Below, in pieces: positions 8,507 through 16,739 of a DNA stretch of 46,541 nt (the first letter of the stretch is position 1; each line of letters begins with the position of its first letter). Position numbers and translations under genes: made by a program. The notes under the pieces were generated by a model. That model made no database searches, was not told the DNA's origin, and saw nothing but the letters and a program-made list of their open reading frames with translations. The DNA comes from Actinophytocola sp. (GTDB taxonomy: Bacteria; Actinomycetota; Actinomycetes; Mycobacteriales; Pseudonocardiaceae). The stretch covers positions 1 to 46,541 of the forward strand of contig WHTY01000030.1 in assembly GCA_009377475.1 (NCBI GenBank), given 5' to 3'.

Positions 8507-10096
8507 GTGACTTCACCCCGGGACGGCCGACCGCGCCGCGCCGACCGCCGTGGCGACGACGAGGCCGAGACCAGGCCGATCCCACGGGTCCCTGGCGCGG
8601 CGTCGGGTCAGCCACCCCGGCGGGTGCCCGGCGGGGGCGGTCGACGTCGGAAGCCCGACGACGTCCCTGAGCAGCCTCGGCAGCAGCCGCGACCGCAGCA
8701 ACGGCACCGCTACCTCGACAGCCTCGACAGCACTGGCAGCGCGGACGCCGCGGAGACAACCGAGATCGCCAAGGTCACCGACCCTGCCGAGCCTGCCGAG
8801 TCCGCTGAGCCGCCGGAGTCCGCCGACGCCGCCCCGCCTGCGGCCACGTCCGGTCACGGGCACTCCCACGAGCCGCCGCCTCCGGCGTCGACGCGGGTGC
8901 GCACGCTGCTCGCGGTGCTGCTCGCGCCGTTCCTGCTCACGGTGTTCGTCGTGTTCATCGCGCTGTTTCCGACCGGCGGCCTGCCGGACAGCGCGGTGGA
9001 CTCCGGCACGCCGGTGAACGGCACCGTCACCGCAGCGTCCCTCGGGTCCTGCATGCACCAACCGAGCCTGCAACAGCCCGGCGGACAACCCGGCCAGCCC
9101 GCGCCGGGCGAGCCGCAATGCCTGCTGCTCGACATCACCCTCACCGACGGCCCCGCCGTGGGCAGCATCGTCACCAAGACCGCGCCAGTCGGACCGTCGC
9201 GGCCCACCTTCGCCGTCGGCGACGACGTCGTGCTCGCGTTCTCCGGCAGCGATCCCAGCGACGACGACGCGTACCTGATCATGGACTTCCAGCGCGGCAC
9301 CCCGTTGCTGATGCTCGCGGCGGTGTTCGTGGGCGCGGTGCTGCTGCTGGGCCGCTGGCACGGGGCGCGCGCGCTGGCCGGGCTCGGTGTCAGCGCCCTC
9401 GTGCTCGGGTTTTTCGTGGTACCCGCCATCCTCACGGGCGAGGACCCGCTGCTGACCGGCATCGTCGGCGCTGGGTTGATCATGTTCGCCACGCTGTATT
9501 TCACCCACGGCTTCTCGGTGCGCACGTCGGTGGCGCTGCTCGGCACGCTGATCAGCCTGCTGCTGATCGGCATCATCTCGGCGGTGTTCTCCGGGCTCGC
9601 GCAGCTCACCGGGCTCGACGATCAGACAAGCAACCTCGTCGCTGCGCTCGGTCACGGCATCGACACGCAGGGACTGCTGCTGGCCGGAGTGGTCATCGGC
9701 GCGCTCGGCGTGCTTGACGACGTCACTGTCACGCAGGCCAGCGCGATCTGGGAGCTGCGGCGCGCGAACCCGCTGCTGACCTGGCGCGACCTGTACGACG
9801 CCGGGGTGCGCATCGGCAGGGACCACGTCGCGTCCGCCGTCAACACCCTCGTGCTCGCCTACGCGGGCGCGGCATTGCCGGTGCTGCTCTACACCGCGGT
9901 GTCCGGTGTCGGGTTCGGCACGATCCTCACCTCGCAGGACATCGCGCAGGAGATCCTGCGCACGCTCGCGGGCAGCGTCGGCATCGTCGCGGCGGTGCCG
10001 CTGACGAGCGTGCTCGCGGCGGTGATCGTCAGCCGCGAGACCGTCCCCGCGCTCAGCCGCGAACCGAAGCCGGAGGCCGACGTCGAGGCGCATTGA
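8507..10096 (+). CDS. YibE/F family multi-pass membrane protein
   Basis: About 529 residues. The first ~125 are charged, proline-rich and probably cytoplasmic and disordered, ending in a His-rich stretch (SGHGHSHE). One helix (LLAVLLAPFLLTVFVVFIAL) leads to an extracytoplasmic domain of ~100 residues, followed by about seven helices. The diagnostic YibE/F sequence GALGVLDDVTVTQASAIWEL is present. The family is a putative membrane permease of unknown substrate. GTG 8507 is chosen because AGGATGGA precedes it; ATG 8498 and GTG 8483 are in-frame alternatives. Confidence 0.88.
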   Translation: MTSPRDGRPRRADRRGDDEAETRPIPRVPGAASGQPPRRVPGGGGRRRKPDDVPEQPRQQPRPQQRHRYLDSLDSTGSADAAETTEIAKVTDPAEPAESAEPPESADAAPPAATSGHGHSHEPPPPASTRVRTLLAVLLAPFLLTVFVVFIALFPTGGLPDSAVDSGTPVNGTVTAASLGSCMHQPSLQQPGGQPGQPAPGEPQCLLLDITLTDGPAVGSIVTKTAPVGPSRPTFAVGDDVVLAFSGSDPSDDDAYLIMDFQRGTPLLMLAAVFVGAVLLLGRWHGARALAGLGVSALVLGFFVVPAILTGEDPLLTGIVGAGLIMFATLYFTHGFSVRTSVALLGTLISLLLIGIISAVFSGLAQLTGLDDQTSNLVAALGHGIDTQGLLLAGVVIGALGVLDDVTVTQASAIWELRRANPLLTWRDLYDAGVRIGRDHVASAVNTLVLAYAGAALPVLLYTAVSGVGFGTILTSQDIAQEILRTLAGSVGIVAAVPLTSVLAAVIVSRETVPALSREPKPEADVEAH

Positions 10097-10301
10097 TCGT
10101 CCGATTGGCCCCATGGCTTCCGCCACACGACGTTGGGCAGAACCAGCACGGGCCGGTTACAGTGCCCTGGCCGAGCTCAACGGATCGCGCCGCCCCAGGG
10201 CATCGGGCCAGGCAGCACGGTCGTCTTCGCCGGAGTCGGAGGATGCCGCCCCGGCACACGATGGGCGCGGCAGCCCCGACACGAGGAATGGGACACCGAG
10301 C

Positions 10302-10811
10302 ATGAGCCAGCGCAACGGGCAATGGACCGGGCACACCCAGCGGCGGCAGCGGCTCAGCGACGTCACGGTGAACATGATCGTCACCAGGCCGATCGACGCC
10401 ATCGACGCGACCATCTACACCTCGGCCAAGGTCGTCGAGGACACCTCGGCGGCGCTCGGCGCGCTGCCCAGCATCGCCCGCACGCTGGAGCAACTGCGGC
10501 CGGGCGGGGTGCTGCTCGAAGAAGTCGTCAAGCTGAAGCGGACACTGGACCGGATCGACCGCATCGGCACGTTCGTCGCGGAGGAACTGCCAGAGACGCA
10601 GCAGCAGTTGGAGACGCTGAGCAGCCAGCTCAACGACTCGGTGAACCGCATCGGCGAGCTGGCGCGAGCGATCCTGACCCAGACAGCGGTGAACAACGCG
10701 CTCAACGACTCCATCCGGTTGCTGTCCAAGGGGCTCGGAGTTGCCCAGGGCACGGCGGAGACGCTCGGGCGGGCGTTGGGCCGCACGCGGGTGCCCAAAG
10801 ACGAGACGTGA
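10302..10811 (+). CDS. Hypothetical coiled-coil protein
   Basis: About 169 residues, not recognised. It is almost entirely helical with heptad-like hydrophobic spacing through residues ~35-140 (for example LLEEVVKLKRTLDRIDRI and LETLSSQLNDSVNRIGELA) and shows no signal peptide or clear membrane helix. ATG 10302 is the likely start; the frame is open back to 10113, but that extension is low-complexity and has no good ribosome site. The 205 bp between the YibE/F stop and 10302 holds no other gene I can support. An apolipoprotein-like or DUF948-like role would be a guess. Confidence 0.6.
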   Translation: MSQRNGQWTGHTQRRQRLSDVTVNMIVTRPIDAIDATIYTSAKVVEDTSAALGALPSIARTLEQLRPGGVLLEEVVKLKRTLDRIDRIGTFVAEELPETQQQLETLSSQLNDSVNRIGELARAILTQTAVNNALNDSIRLLSKGLGVAQGTAETLGRALGRTRVPKDET

Positions 10812-10912
10812 ACCTCCACAGCCACTTCACAGGCGGTGCCCATAGAATCCGGCCAACCAGGTTTTTCTGACCGGCAATCTCGCAAGCCGGACCCGAGAGG
10901 CGAGGAGAGCGC

Positions 10913-11758
10913 GTGGCGACCAACCAGCAACGCCGTGAGGCCGCGAAACGGAAGCTGGAGCGGCAGATCGAGTACCGGCAGCAACGCGCGAAGCGCAACA
11001 AGGTGGTCGGCGCGGCTGTCACCGCTGGCGCCGTCGTCGTGGTAGCCGGGCTGGTGGTTTTCTTCGCGACGCGCGGCGGTGACGACTCCCCTGCGCAGGC
11101 CGACGAGCAGCAGCCACCGGAGCCGACCGTGCAGATCCCGTCCGAGCGGGCGCCGGTTCCCGAGCGGCCGAAGCCATTGGCGAAGCAGGTGAAGTGCTCG
11201 TACCAGAAGAGCCCCGAGCCCGCCGCCAAGGACGTCAAGCCGCCCGAGAACGGGAAGGTGCCCGCGCGCGGCACCGTCGACGTCTCGATGGCGACGACGG
11301 CGGGTCCGATCGGGCTGACGCTGGACCGCTCGCTGGCCCCGTGCACCGTGAACAGCATGTTGAACCTGGGCAAGCAGGACTTCTACGAGGGAAGCGAGTG
11401 CCACCGCCTCGGCACCCAGGGTTTGCAGATGTTGCAGTGCGGCGACCCGACCGGCAGCGGGCGCGGCGGACCTGGCTACGCCTTCGCCGACGAGACGTTC
11501 AAGCAGCTCTCCTACGGCCGGGGGCTGGTCGCGATGGCGAACAGCGGGCCGGACACCAACGGCAGCCAATTCTTCCTCGTCTACGGCGAGGCGCAGCTCG
11601 AGCCGAACTACACCGTGTTCGGCACCATCTCCGACGAAGGGCTCGCCACGCTGGACAAGGTCGCCAAGGCTGGCATCGGTCAGCAGGGCCCGACCGGCGA
11701 CGGCACCGGCAAGCCGGAGATCCCTGTGAAGTTCACCAAGATCACGGTGCGGTCCTGA
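10913..11758 (+). CDS. ppiB: Membrane-anchored cyclophilin-type peptidyl-prolyl isomerase
   Basis: 281 residues. A basic N-terminus of ~30 residues, one transmembrane helix (VVGAAVTAGAVVVVAGLVVF), a Pro-rich spacer, then a cyclophilin domain (~120-281) with the MANSGPDTNGSQFFLVY active-site block and GYAFADETF. It should assist folding of exported proteins outside the membrane. GTG 10913 has GAGGAGA upstream. Mycobacterial ppiB occupies the same place next to relA. The domain contains Cys pairs (SLAPCTVN, SECHRL, MLQCGD), as in other actinobacterial members; disulphide formation is possible but unproven. Confidence 0.93.
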   Translation: MATNQQRREAAKRKLERQIEYRQQRAKRNKVVGAAVTAGAVVVVAGLVVFFATRGGDDSPAQADEQQPPEPTVQIPSERAPVPERPKPLAKQVKCSYQKSPEPAAKDVKPPENGKVPARGTVDVSMATTAGPIGLTLDRSLAPCTVNSMLNLGKQDFYEGSECHRLGTQGLQMLQCGDPTGSGRGGPGYAFADETFKQLSYGRGLVAMANSGPDTNGSQFFLVYGEAQLEPNYTVFGTISDEGLATLDKVAKAGIGQQGPTGDGTGKPEIPVKFTKITVRS

Positions 11759-11781
11759 GCAGACGTCGTAGGGTCAGTGAC

Positions 11782-12606
11782 ATGAGTACTGCTAGCGGGT
11801 CCGGATCATCGGACTCGCCGACTGGGCTTGAGCTGACGCGGACGGGCAATGTCGCGCGGCTGACGTTCACGCGACCGGACAAGCACAACGCGATCAGCTT
11901 CGACATGTGGTCCGCCATTCCCGGCATCGTCGCCGAGGTCGAGGACGATCCTGCGATCACAGCGCTGGTGCTCACCGGCGAGGGTGCGAACTTCTCGGCG
12001 GGCGCGGACATCGCGGAGTTCGGTGAGCTGCGATCCACGGCGGATGGCGCGGCCCTCTACGACAAGGCGGTGCACGCCGCCGTCACCGCGCTCGCCGACA
12101 TGGTCACGCCCAGCATCGCGCTGATCAGGGGCAACTGCATCGGCGGCGAGTGTCAGATCTCGGTGGCGTGCGACTTCCGGTTCGCCGCAGAGGGCGCGCG
12201 GTTCGGCATCACACCGGCGAAGCTCGGCATCATCTACGACTACACCTCGACGCAGCAGTTGGTGTCGCTGGTCGGCCCGGCCAACGCCCGCTACTTCCTG
12301 TTGTCCGCCAACCTGGTCGGCGCGGGCCGGGCGCGGGAGATGGGCCTGGTCAACGACGTCTACCCGGACGGCGAGCTTGACGCGGCGGTCGAGGACTTCG
12401 TGGCGACGCTCGCCACCCGCTCGCAGACGTCGGTGCGCGGGATGAACCGGATCATCGGCAAGATCGCAGCGGGCGCGAACGACCCAGCCGAGACGGACGA
12501 CGAGACCGACCAGCTCCGGCGCGACGCCATCCACGGCGCGGACTACGCCGAAGGCGTGGCGGCGTTCCTGGAGCGCCGGACGCCGCGGTTCACCCACCAC
12601 CACTGA
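11782..12606 (+). CDS. Crotonase (enoyl-CoA hydratase/isomerase) family protein, atypical active site
   Basis: 274 residues with the crotonase fold: the first oxyanion-hole segment NFSAGADIAEF and the second GNCIGGECQISVACD. The two glutamates that make classical enoyl-CoA hydratases work are absent: the GGGCE position reads GGECQ, and the PE before the next helix reads TPAKLG. Hydratase activity is therefore doubtful; another crotonase reaction (isomerase, hydrolase, decarboxylase) is possible. ATG 11782 is 24 bp after the ppiB stop, so co-transcription is likely. It converges on relA. Confidence 0.82.
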   Translation: MSTASGSGSSDSPTGLELTRTGNVARLTFTRPDKHNAISFDMWSAIPGIVAEVEDDPAITALVLTGEGANFSAGADIAEFGELRSTADGAALYDKAVHAAVTALADMVTPSIALIRGNCIGGECQISVACDFRFAAEGARFGITPAKLGIIYDYTSTQQLVSLVGPANARYFLLSANLVGAGRAREMGLVNDVYPDGELDAAVEDFVATLATRSQTSVRGMNRIIGKIAAGANDPAETDDETDQLRRDAIHGADYAEGVAAFLERRTPRFTHHH

Positions 12607-12706
12607 GCGGCGTCCCAGCCGCGCGGTCGAGTCGGGACGCCTGCTGGCCCTGAGCGTCAGGACGCCTGCGGCCGAAGCACTGAGTGAGTTTGCCTACTGG
12701 CAGAAG

Positions 12707-12789
12707 TCGATCAACTTGCCGCGCGCTATGACCACGGCGTGACGTTTATGTCGGGTTTTCGTGGTCACAGCGCGCAGGTAGTTGATCAA
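12707..12789. repeat. 30-bp imperfect inverted repeat between convergent genes
   Basis: Arms 12707-12736 and 12760-12789 match at 25 of 30 positions, separated by a 23-bp loop. Each arm carries GATCAACT at the outer end and GACCACG at the inner end. It lies in the 276-bp gap between the converging crotonase and relA genes. It may be a bidirectional terminator or a dispersed palindromic element; nothing in the gap encodes protein. Confidence 0.6.
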
Positions 12790-12850
12790 CAGCGTGGTGG
12801 AGCCCCCGACGCGGCACGCGAGCGGGTGCGAAGCGGCACGCGAGCGCCGG

Positions 12851-12875
12851 GTGTGGCGCCGGGACGGCGCCACAC
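12851..12875 (-). terminator. Hairpin downstream of relA
   Basis: Perfect 10-bp stem GTGTGGCGCC / GGCGCCACAC with a 5-nt loop, starting 8 bp past the relA stop. There is no U-tract, which is common for actinobacterial terminators. Confidence 0.65.
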
Positions 12876-12882
12876 AATCGCG

Positions 12883-15249
12883 TCAGGACGCCGACGTGAC
12901 GCGATAGACGTCGTAGACGCCCTCGACCTTGCGCACCGCGTTGAGCACGTGGCCGAGGTGTTTCGGGTCGCCCATCTCGAACGAGAACCGCGACACCGCC
13001 ACCCGGTCACGGGACGTCGTCACCGATGCGGACAGAATGTTGACCTTCTCGTCGGCGAGGATCTTGGTGATGTCGGACAGCAGCCGGTGCCGGTCCAGCG
13101 CCTCCACCTGGATCGCGACAAGGAACACCGACGACTCCGACGGCGCCCATTCCACCTCGACCAGCCGCTCCGGCTGGGCGTGCAGGTCCTCGGCGTTGGT
13201 GCAGTCGGTGCGGTGCACACTCACCCCGCCGCCACGGGTGACGAAGCCGAGGATCTCGTCGCCTGGCACCGGGGTGCAGCAGCGAGCCAGCTTCGCCCAG
13301 ACGTCGCCGGCGTCCTTGACGACGACGCCGACGTCGTTGCTTGAGCGCCGACGGCTGATGGTGGACGGCGTCGCGCGCTCGGCCAGCTCCTCCTCGGCCT
13401 CCTCGACGCCGCCGATGAACGCCACCAGCCGCGACACCACGTGCTTGGCGCTGGTGCTGCCCTCGCCCACGGCGGCGTACAGCGCGGTGATGTCGTTGTA
13501 GCGCAGTTCGGTGGCCAGCGCGCCCATCACGTCAGCGGAGATCAGCCGTTGCAGCGGCAGCCCCGCCCGGCGGATCTCCTTGGTGATCGCTTCCTTGCCC
13601 GCGTCGATGGCCTCTTCGCGGCGCTCCTTGGCGAACCACTGCCGGATCTTCGCTCGCGCCTTCGGCGACCCGGCGAAGCCGAGCCAGTCCCTGCTGGGAC
13701 CGGCGTTCTCGGCCTTCGACGTGAAGATCTCGACGACCTCGCCGTTGTCCAGCTTGCGCTCCAGCGCGACGAGCCTGCCGTTGACCCGCGCGCCGATGCA
13801 GCGGTGCCCCACCTCGGTGTGCACCGCGTAGGCGAAGTCCACCGGCGTCGACCCGGCTGGCAGCGTGATCACGTCACCTTTCGGCGTGAAAACGAAGATC
13901 TCGCGGGTGGCGAGGTCGTAGCGCAGCGACTCCAGGAACTCACCGGGGTCGGCGGCCTCGCGCTGCCAGTCGAGCAGCTGCCGCATCCACGCCATCTCGT
14001 CGACTTCGAGCGCCCCGGACTTGCCGTTGTTGTGGGTGCCCCGTGTCTCCTTGTAGCGCCAGTGCGCGGCGATGCCGTACTCGGCGGTGCGGTGCATCTC
14101 GTAGGTGCGGATCTGCACTTCCAGGGGCTTGCCGTCCGGCCCGATCACCGTGGTGTGCAGCGACTGGTACACGCCGAAGCGCGGTTGCGCGATGTAGTCC
14201 TTGAACCGGCCCGGCATCGGCTGCCACAAGGCGTGCACGACGCCCATGGCGGCGTAGCAGTCGCGGACGTCGTCCACCAGGATGCGCACGCCGACAAGGT
14301 CGTGGATGTCGTCAAGGTCGCGGCTGCGCACGATCATCTTCTGGTAGATCGAGTAGTAGTGCTTCGGCCTGCCCTCGACCTTGGCCTGCACCCGCGACTT
14401 CGCGAGGTTGTCCAGCAGCTGGTTGATGACCGAGCGCAGGTAGACGTCGCGGGACGGCGCCCTGTCCGCGACCAGCCGCACGATCTCGTCGTACTTCTTC
14501 GGCTGCAGGATCGCGAACGCCAGGTCCTCCAGCTCCCACTTGACCGTGGCCATGCCAAGCCGGTGCGCCAGCGGGGCCAGCACCTCAAGGGTCTCGCGGG
14601 CCTTGCGGACCTGCTTCTCCGGCGGCAGGAACCGCATGGTGCGCATGTTGTGCAGCCGGTCGGCCAGCTTGATGACCAGCACCCTCGGGTCGCGGGCCAT
14701 CGCGATGACCATCTTGCGGATGGTCTCGGCCTCGGCTGCGGTGCCGAGCTTGACCTTGTCCAGCTTGGTGACGCCGTCGACGAGGTGGGAGACTTCGTCC
14801 CCGAAATCCTTGCGCAGCTTGTCAAGCGAGTAGCCGGTGTCCTCGACGGTGTCGTGCAGCAGCGCGGCCACCAACGTGGTGGTGTCCATACCCAGCTCAG
14901 CGAGGATCGTGGCGACCGCGAGCGGGTGCGTGATGTACGGATCGCCCGACTTGCGGCGTTGGCCGCGATGCAGCTCCTCGGCGACGTCGTACGAGCGCTG
15001 CAACAGGCCAAGGTCGGCACTGGGGTGCAGCTCCCGATGGACGGCGGCGAGCGGTTCGAGCACCTGCTTGACCGAGGCGGGGCGCTGCGCGGTGATCCGC
15101 CGCGCCAGCCGTGCCCTGACCCGCCTTGTGGCGGAGGGAGCACCGTTCTGCTGCTCGTTGCCCTGGCTCGCCCGGCCCGAGCTCCGCTGCGGCGCGCTAC
15201 CCCGCTCAGCATCGTCCTGGCTCACCGGAGACCGGAGCTCGTTGCTCAC
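12883..15249 (-). CDS. relA: Bifunctional (p)ppGpp synthetase/hydrolase
   Basis: About 788-residue long RSH (Rel) protein governing the stringent response. Domains in order: HD hydrolase (~90-240) with intact HDTVED and [12 protein letters not shown], the synthetase (~290-430) with [10 protein letters not shown] and the YQSLHTTV block, TGS (~470-535), helical and conserved-cysteine regions ([14 protein letters not shown]), and a C-terminal ACT domain. Both catalytic halves look complete. GTG 15249 is preferred to 15255 because AGGAGG lies 5 nt before it and overlaps the upstream codon. It follows secF on the same strand after a 213-bp gap; apt, which usually intervenes, is missing. Confidence 0.97.
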   Translation of the reverse strand: MSNELRSPVSQDDAERGSAPQRSSGRASQGNEQQNGAPSATRRVRARLARRITAQRPASVKQVLEPLAAVHRELHPSADLGLLQRSYDVAEELHRGQRRKSGDPYITHPLAVATILAELGMDTTTLVAALLHDTVEDTGYSLDKLRKDFGDEVSHLVDGVTKLDKVKLGTAAEAETIRKMVIAMARDPRVLVIKLADRLHNMRTMRFLPPEKQVRKARETLEVLAPLAHRLGMATVKWELEDLAFAILQPKKYDEIVRLVADRAPSRDVYLRSVINQLLDNLAKSRVQAKVEGRPKHYYSIYQKMIVRSRDLDDIHDLVGVRILVDDVRDCYAAMGVVHALWQPMPGRFKDYIAQPRFGVYQSLHTTVIGPDGKPLEVQIRTYEMHRTAEYGIAAHWRYKETRGTHNNGKSGALEVDEMAWMRQLLDWQREAADPGEFLESLRYDLATREIFVFTPKGDVITLPAGSTPVDFAYAVHTEVGHRCIGARVNGRLVALERKLDNGEVVEIFTSKAENAGPSRDWLGFAGSPKARAKIRQWFAKERREEAIDAGKEAITKEIRRAGLPLQRLISADVMGALATELRYNDITALYAAVGEGSTSAKHVVSRLVAFIGGVEEAEEELAERATPSTISRRRSSNDVGVVVKDAGDVWAKLARCCTPVPGDEILGFVTRGGGVSVHRTDCTNAEDLHAQPERLVEVEWAPSESSVFLVAIQVEALDRHRLLSDITKILADEKVNILSASVTTSRDRVAVSRFSFEMGDPKHLGHVLNAVRKVEGVYDVYRVTSAS

Positions 15250-15296
15250 CCGCACCTCCTGTACCGGTAGATACCAATCCGACCGAACCCAAGCCT

Positions 15297-15325
15297 GACT
15301 GGCTGGTCAAACGAGCGTGCCAGTC
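15297..15325 (-). terminator. Hairpin between secF and relA
   Basis: Perfect 7-bp stem GACTGGC / GCCAGTC with a 15-nt loop in the gap after the secF stop. It may end the yajC-secD-secF transcript or sit in the relA leader. There is no U-tract, so the call is modest. Confidence 0.4.
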
Positions 15326-15462
15326 GTCTTGCCTTCGATCTTCGTGGTATGCGGCGCTCGCTGGCTCACATCCTGGGTCTCCAGCCTAGCTCCGGTGCTC
15401 CCGCCGCGGCACACAGCCTTCCCTGTGCTGACCGCAGCGAGAGCGGAGGCATGCGCGACGGG

Positions 15463-16737
15463 TTATCTGCCGCGCTTACCTGTGGGCTTGCCAGCCGGTT
15501 TACCAGCAGGTTTACCAGCGTTCTTGCCCGCGAGCCTGCGCTGGTCGCTCTTCTTCAGGTTGCGGCCGGGCACGGCGGATGCCGCGACGACCGCTTTCTC
15601 CTTGCGCAGTTCCGCCTCGTGCTCCTCGTCGGACTCGTCGTCGGCCAGTCCTGCCCCGGCCCGCGCGGTCTGGCTCGCGGTGCGCTTACCGAGCGTGCGC
15701 CGCGACGCGACCCGGCTCGCCTGCTCCTGGTAGGCGGGCTCGCGCATCTTGAGGTGCGTCAGCGTCGGCGTGGCCAGGAAGATCGACGACAGCGTTCCCG
15801 CCATGATGCCGATCGCCTGCACCAGCGCCAGGTCCTTCAGCGTGCCAGCACCGAGCAGCCCGGCGCCGATCAGCAGCAGGCCGAGAACCGGCAGCAACGA
15901 CGTCACCGACGTGTTGATGGAGCGCATCAGCGTCTGGTTGACCGCGAGGTTGGCCGCCTCGGGATAGGTCTGCCTGCTCAGGTCGAGCAGTCCCTTGGTG
16001 TTCTCCCTGACCTTGTCGAACACGACGACGGTGTCGTAGAGCGAGTAGCCGAGAATGGTCAGCAGGCCGATCACGGTCGCTGGCGTGACCTCGAACCCGA
16101 TCAGCGAGTACAGTCCGGCCGTCACGGTGAGGTCGAAGATGAGCGCGACGAGGGCGGCGACCGCCATCCAGCGCTCGAAGTACACCGCGAGGAAGATCAT
16201 CACCAGCACGAGGAACACCGCGAGCGCGATGAGCGCCTTGTTGGTGATCTCGTCGCCCCACGATCCGCTGACGTTCGAGTCGCTGATCGCGTTGACGGTG
16301 GGCTCACCGCCGGTGCCGATCGGTTTGAGCTGGTCGAAGAGCGCGCGCTTGAACTCGTCGATCTCGCCGACGTTGAGCGTCTCCGTCTTGATCTGCACCG
16401 CCTGGCTGCCGCCTGCGCCGATGACCTGCGTCGACGATGGCGTGCCGCCGAAGGTGTCCGCGTAGATCTCCTCGACCTCGTCCGCGGTGATCGGCCCCTG
16501 GACGCCCTGGGCCGGGAGCTGGATCTGGGTGCCGCCGACGAACTCGATGCCGGGTGTGAACCCCTTGAACGCGATGCTGCCGACCGAGATCAGCATGATC
16601 ACCGCGGCGATCACGTACCAGGTCCTGCTTCTGCCGATGATGTCGAAGCCGCCGGTGCCGAGGTAGAGCTTGGTCAGCCTGCCCTGCTTGGGCGGTGTCG
16701 TCTCGGCCTGCGTGGTCGTGTCCATCGAGTCCGCCAT
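15463..16737 (-). CDS. secF: Protein translocase subunit SecF
   Basis: About 424 residues. Partner of SecD in proton-motive-force-driven protein export through SecYEG. It has an N-terminal transmembrane helix (WYVIAAVIMLISVGSIAF) before a periplasmic loop with GIEFVGGTQIQL, then five helices including the conserved TILGYSLYDTVVVFDKVREN segment. The C-terminus is a long basic cytoplasmic tail with repeated GKPAGKP units (last ~25 residues). ATG 16737 starts 2 nt after the secD stop; upstream in-frame codons overlap secD and are not needed. Confidence 0.97.
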   Translation of the reverse strand: MADSMDTTTQAETTPPKQGRLTKLYLGTGGFDIIGRSRTWYVIAAVIMLISVGSIAFKGFTPGIEFVGGTQIQLPAQGVQGPITADEVEEIYADTFGGTPSSTQVIGAGGSQAVQIKTETLNVGEIDEFKRALFDQLKPIGTGGEPTVNAISDSNVSGSWGDEITNKALIALAVFLVLVMIFLAVYFERWMAVAALVALIFDLTVTAGLYSLIGFEVTPATVIGLLTILGYSLYDTVVVFDKVRENTKGLLDLSRQTYPEAANLAVNQTLMRSINTSVTSLLPVLGLLLIGAGLLGAGTLKDLALVQAIGIMAGTLSSIFLATPTLTHLKMREPAYQEQASRVASRRTLGKRTASQTARAGAGLADDESDEEHEAELRKEKAVVAASAVPGRNLKKSDQRRLAGKNAGKPAGKPAGKPTGKRGR

Positions 16738-16739
16738 GA

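Noticed and set aside
8513..10126. 537-codon minus-strand frame opposite the YibE/F gene
   Set aside because: Composition (Arg/His/Glu/Gln-rich) and exact opposition to a well-supported membrane protein mark it as a shadow.
12811..12848. Short direct repeat GCGGCACGCGAGCG, two copies
   Set aside because: Only two 14-bp copies in a GC-rich gap; too little to call an element.
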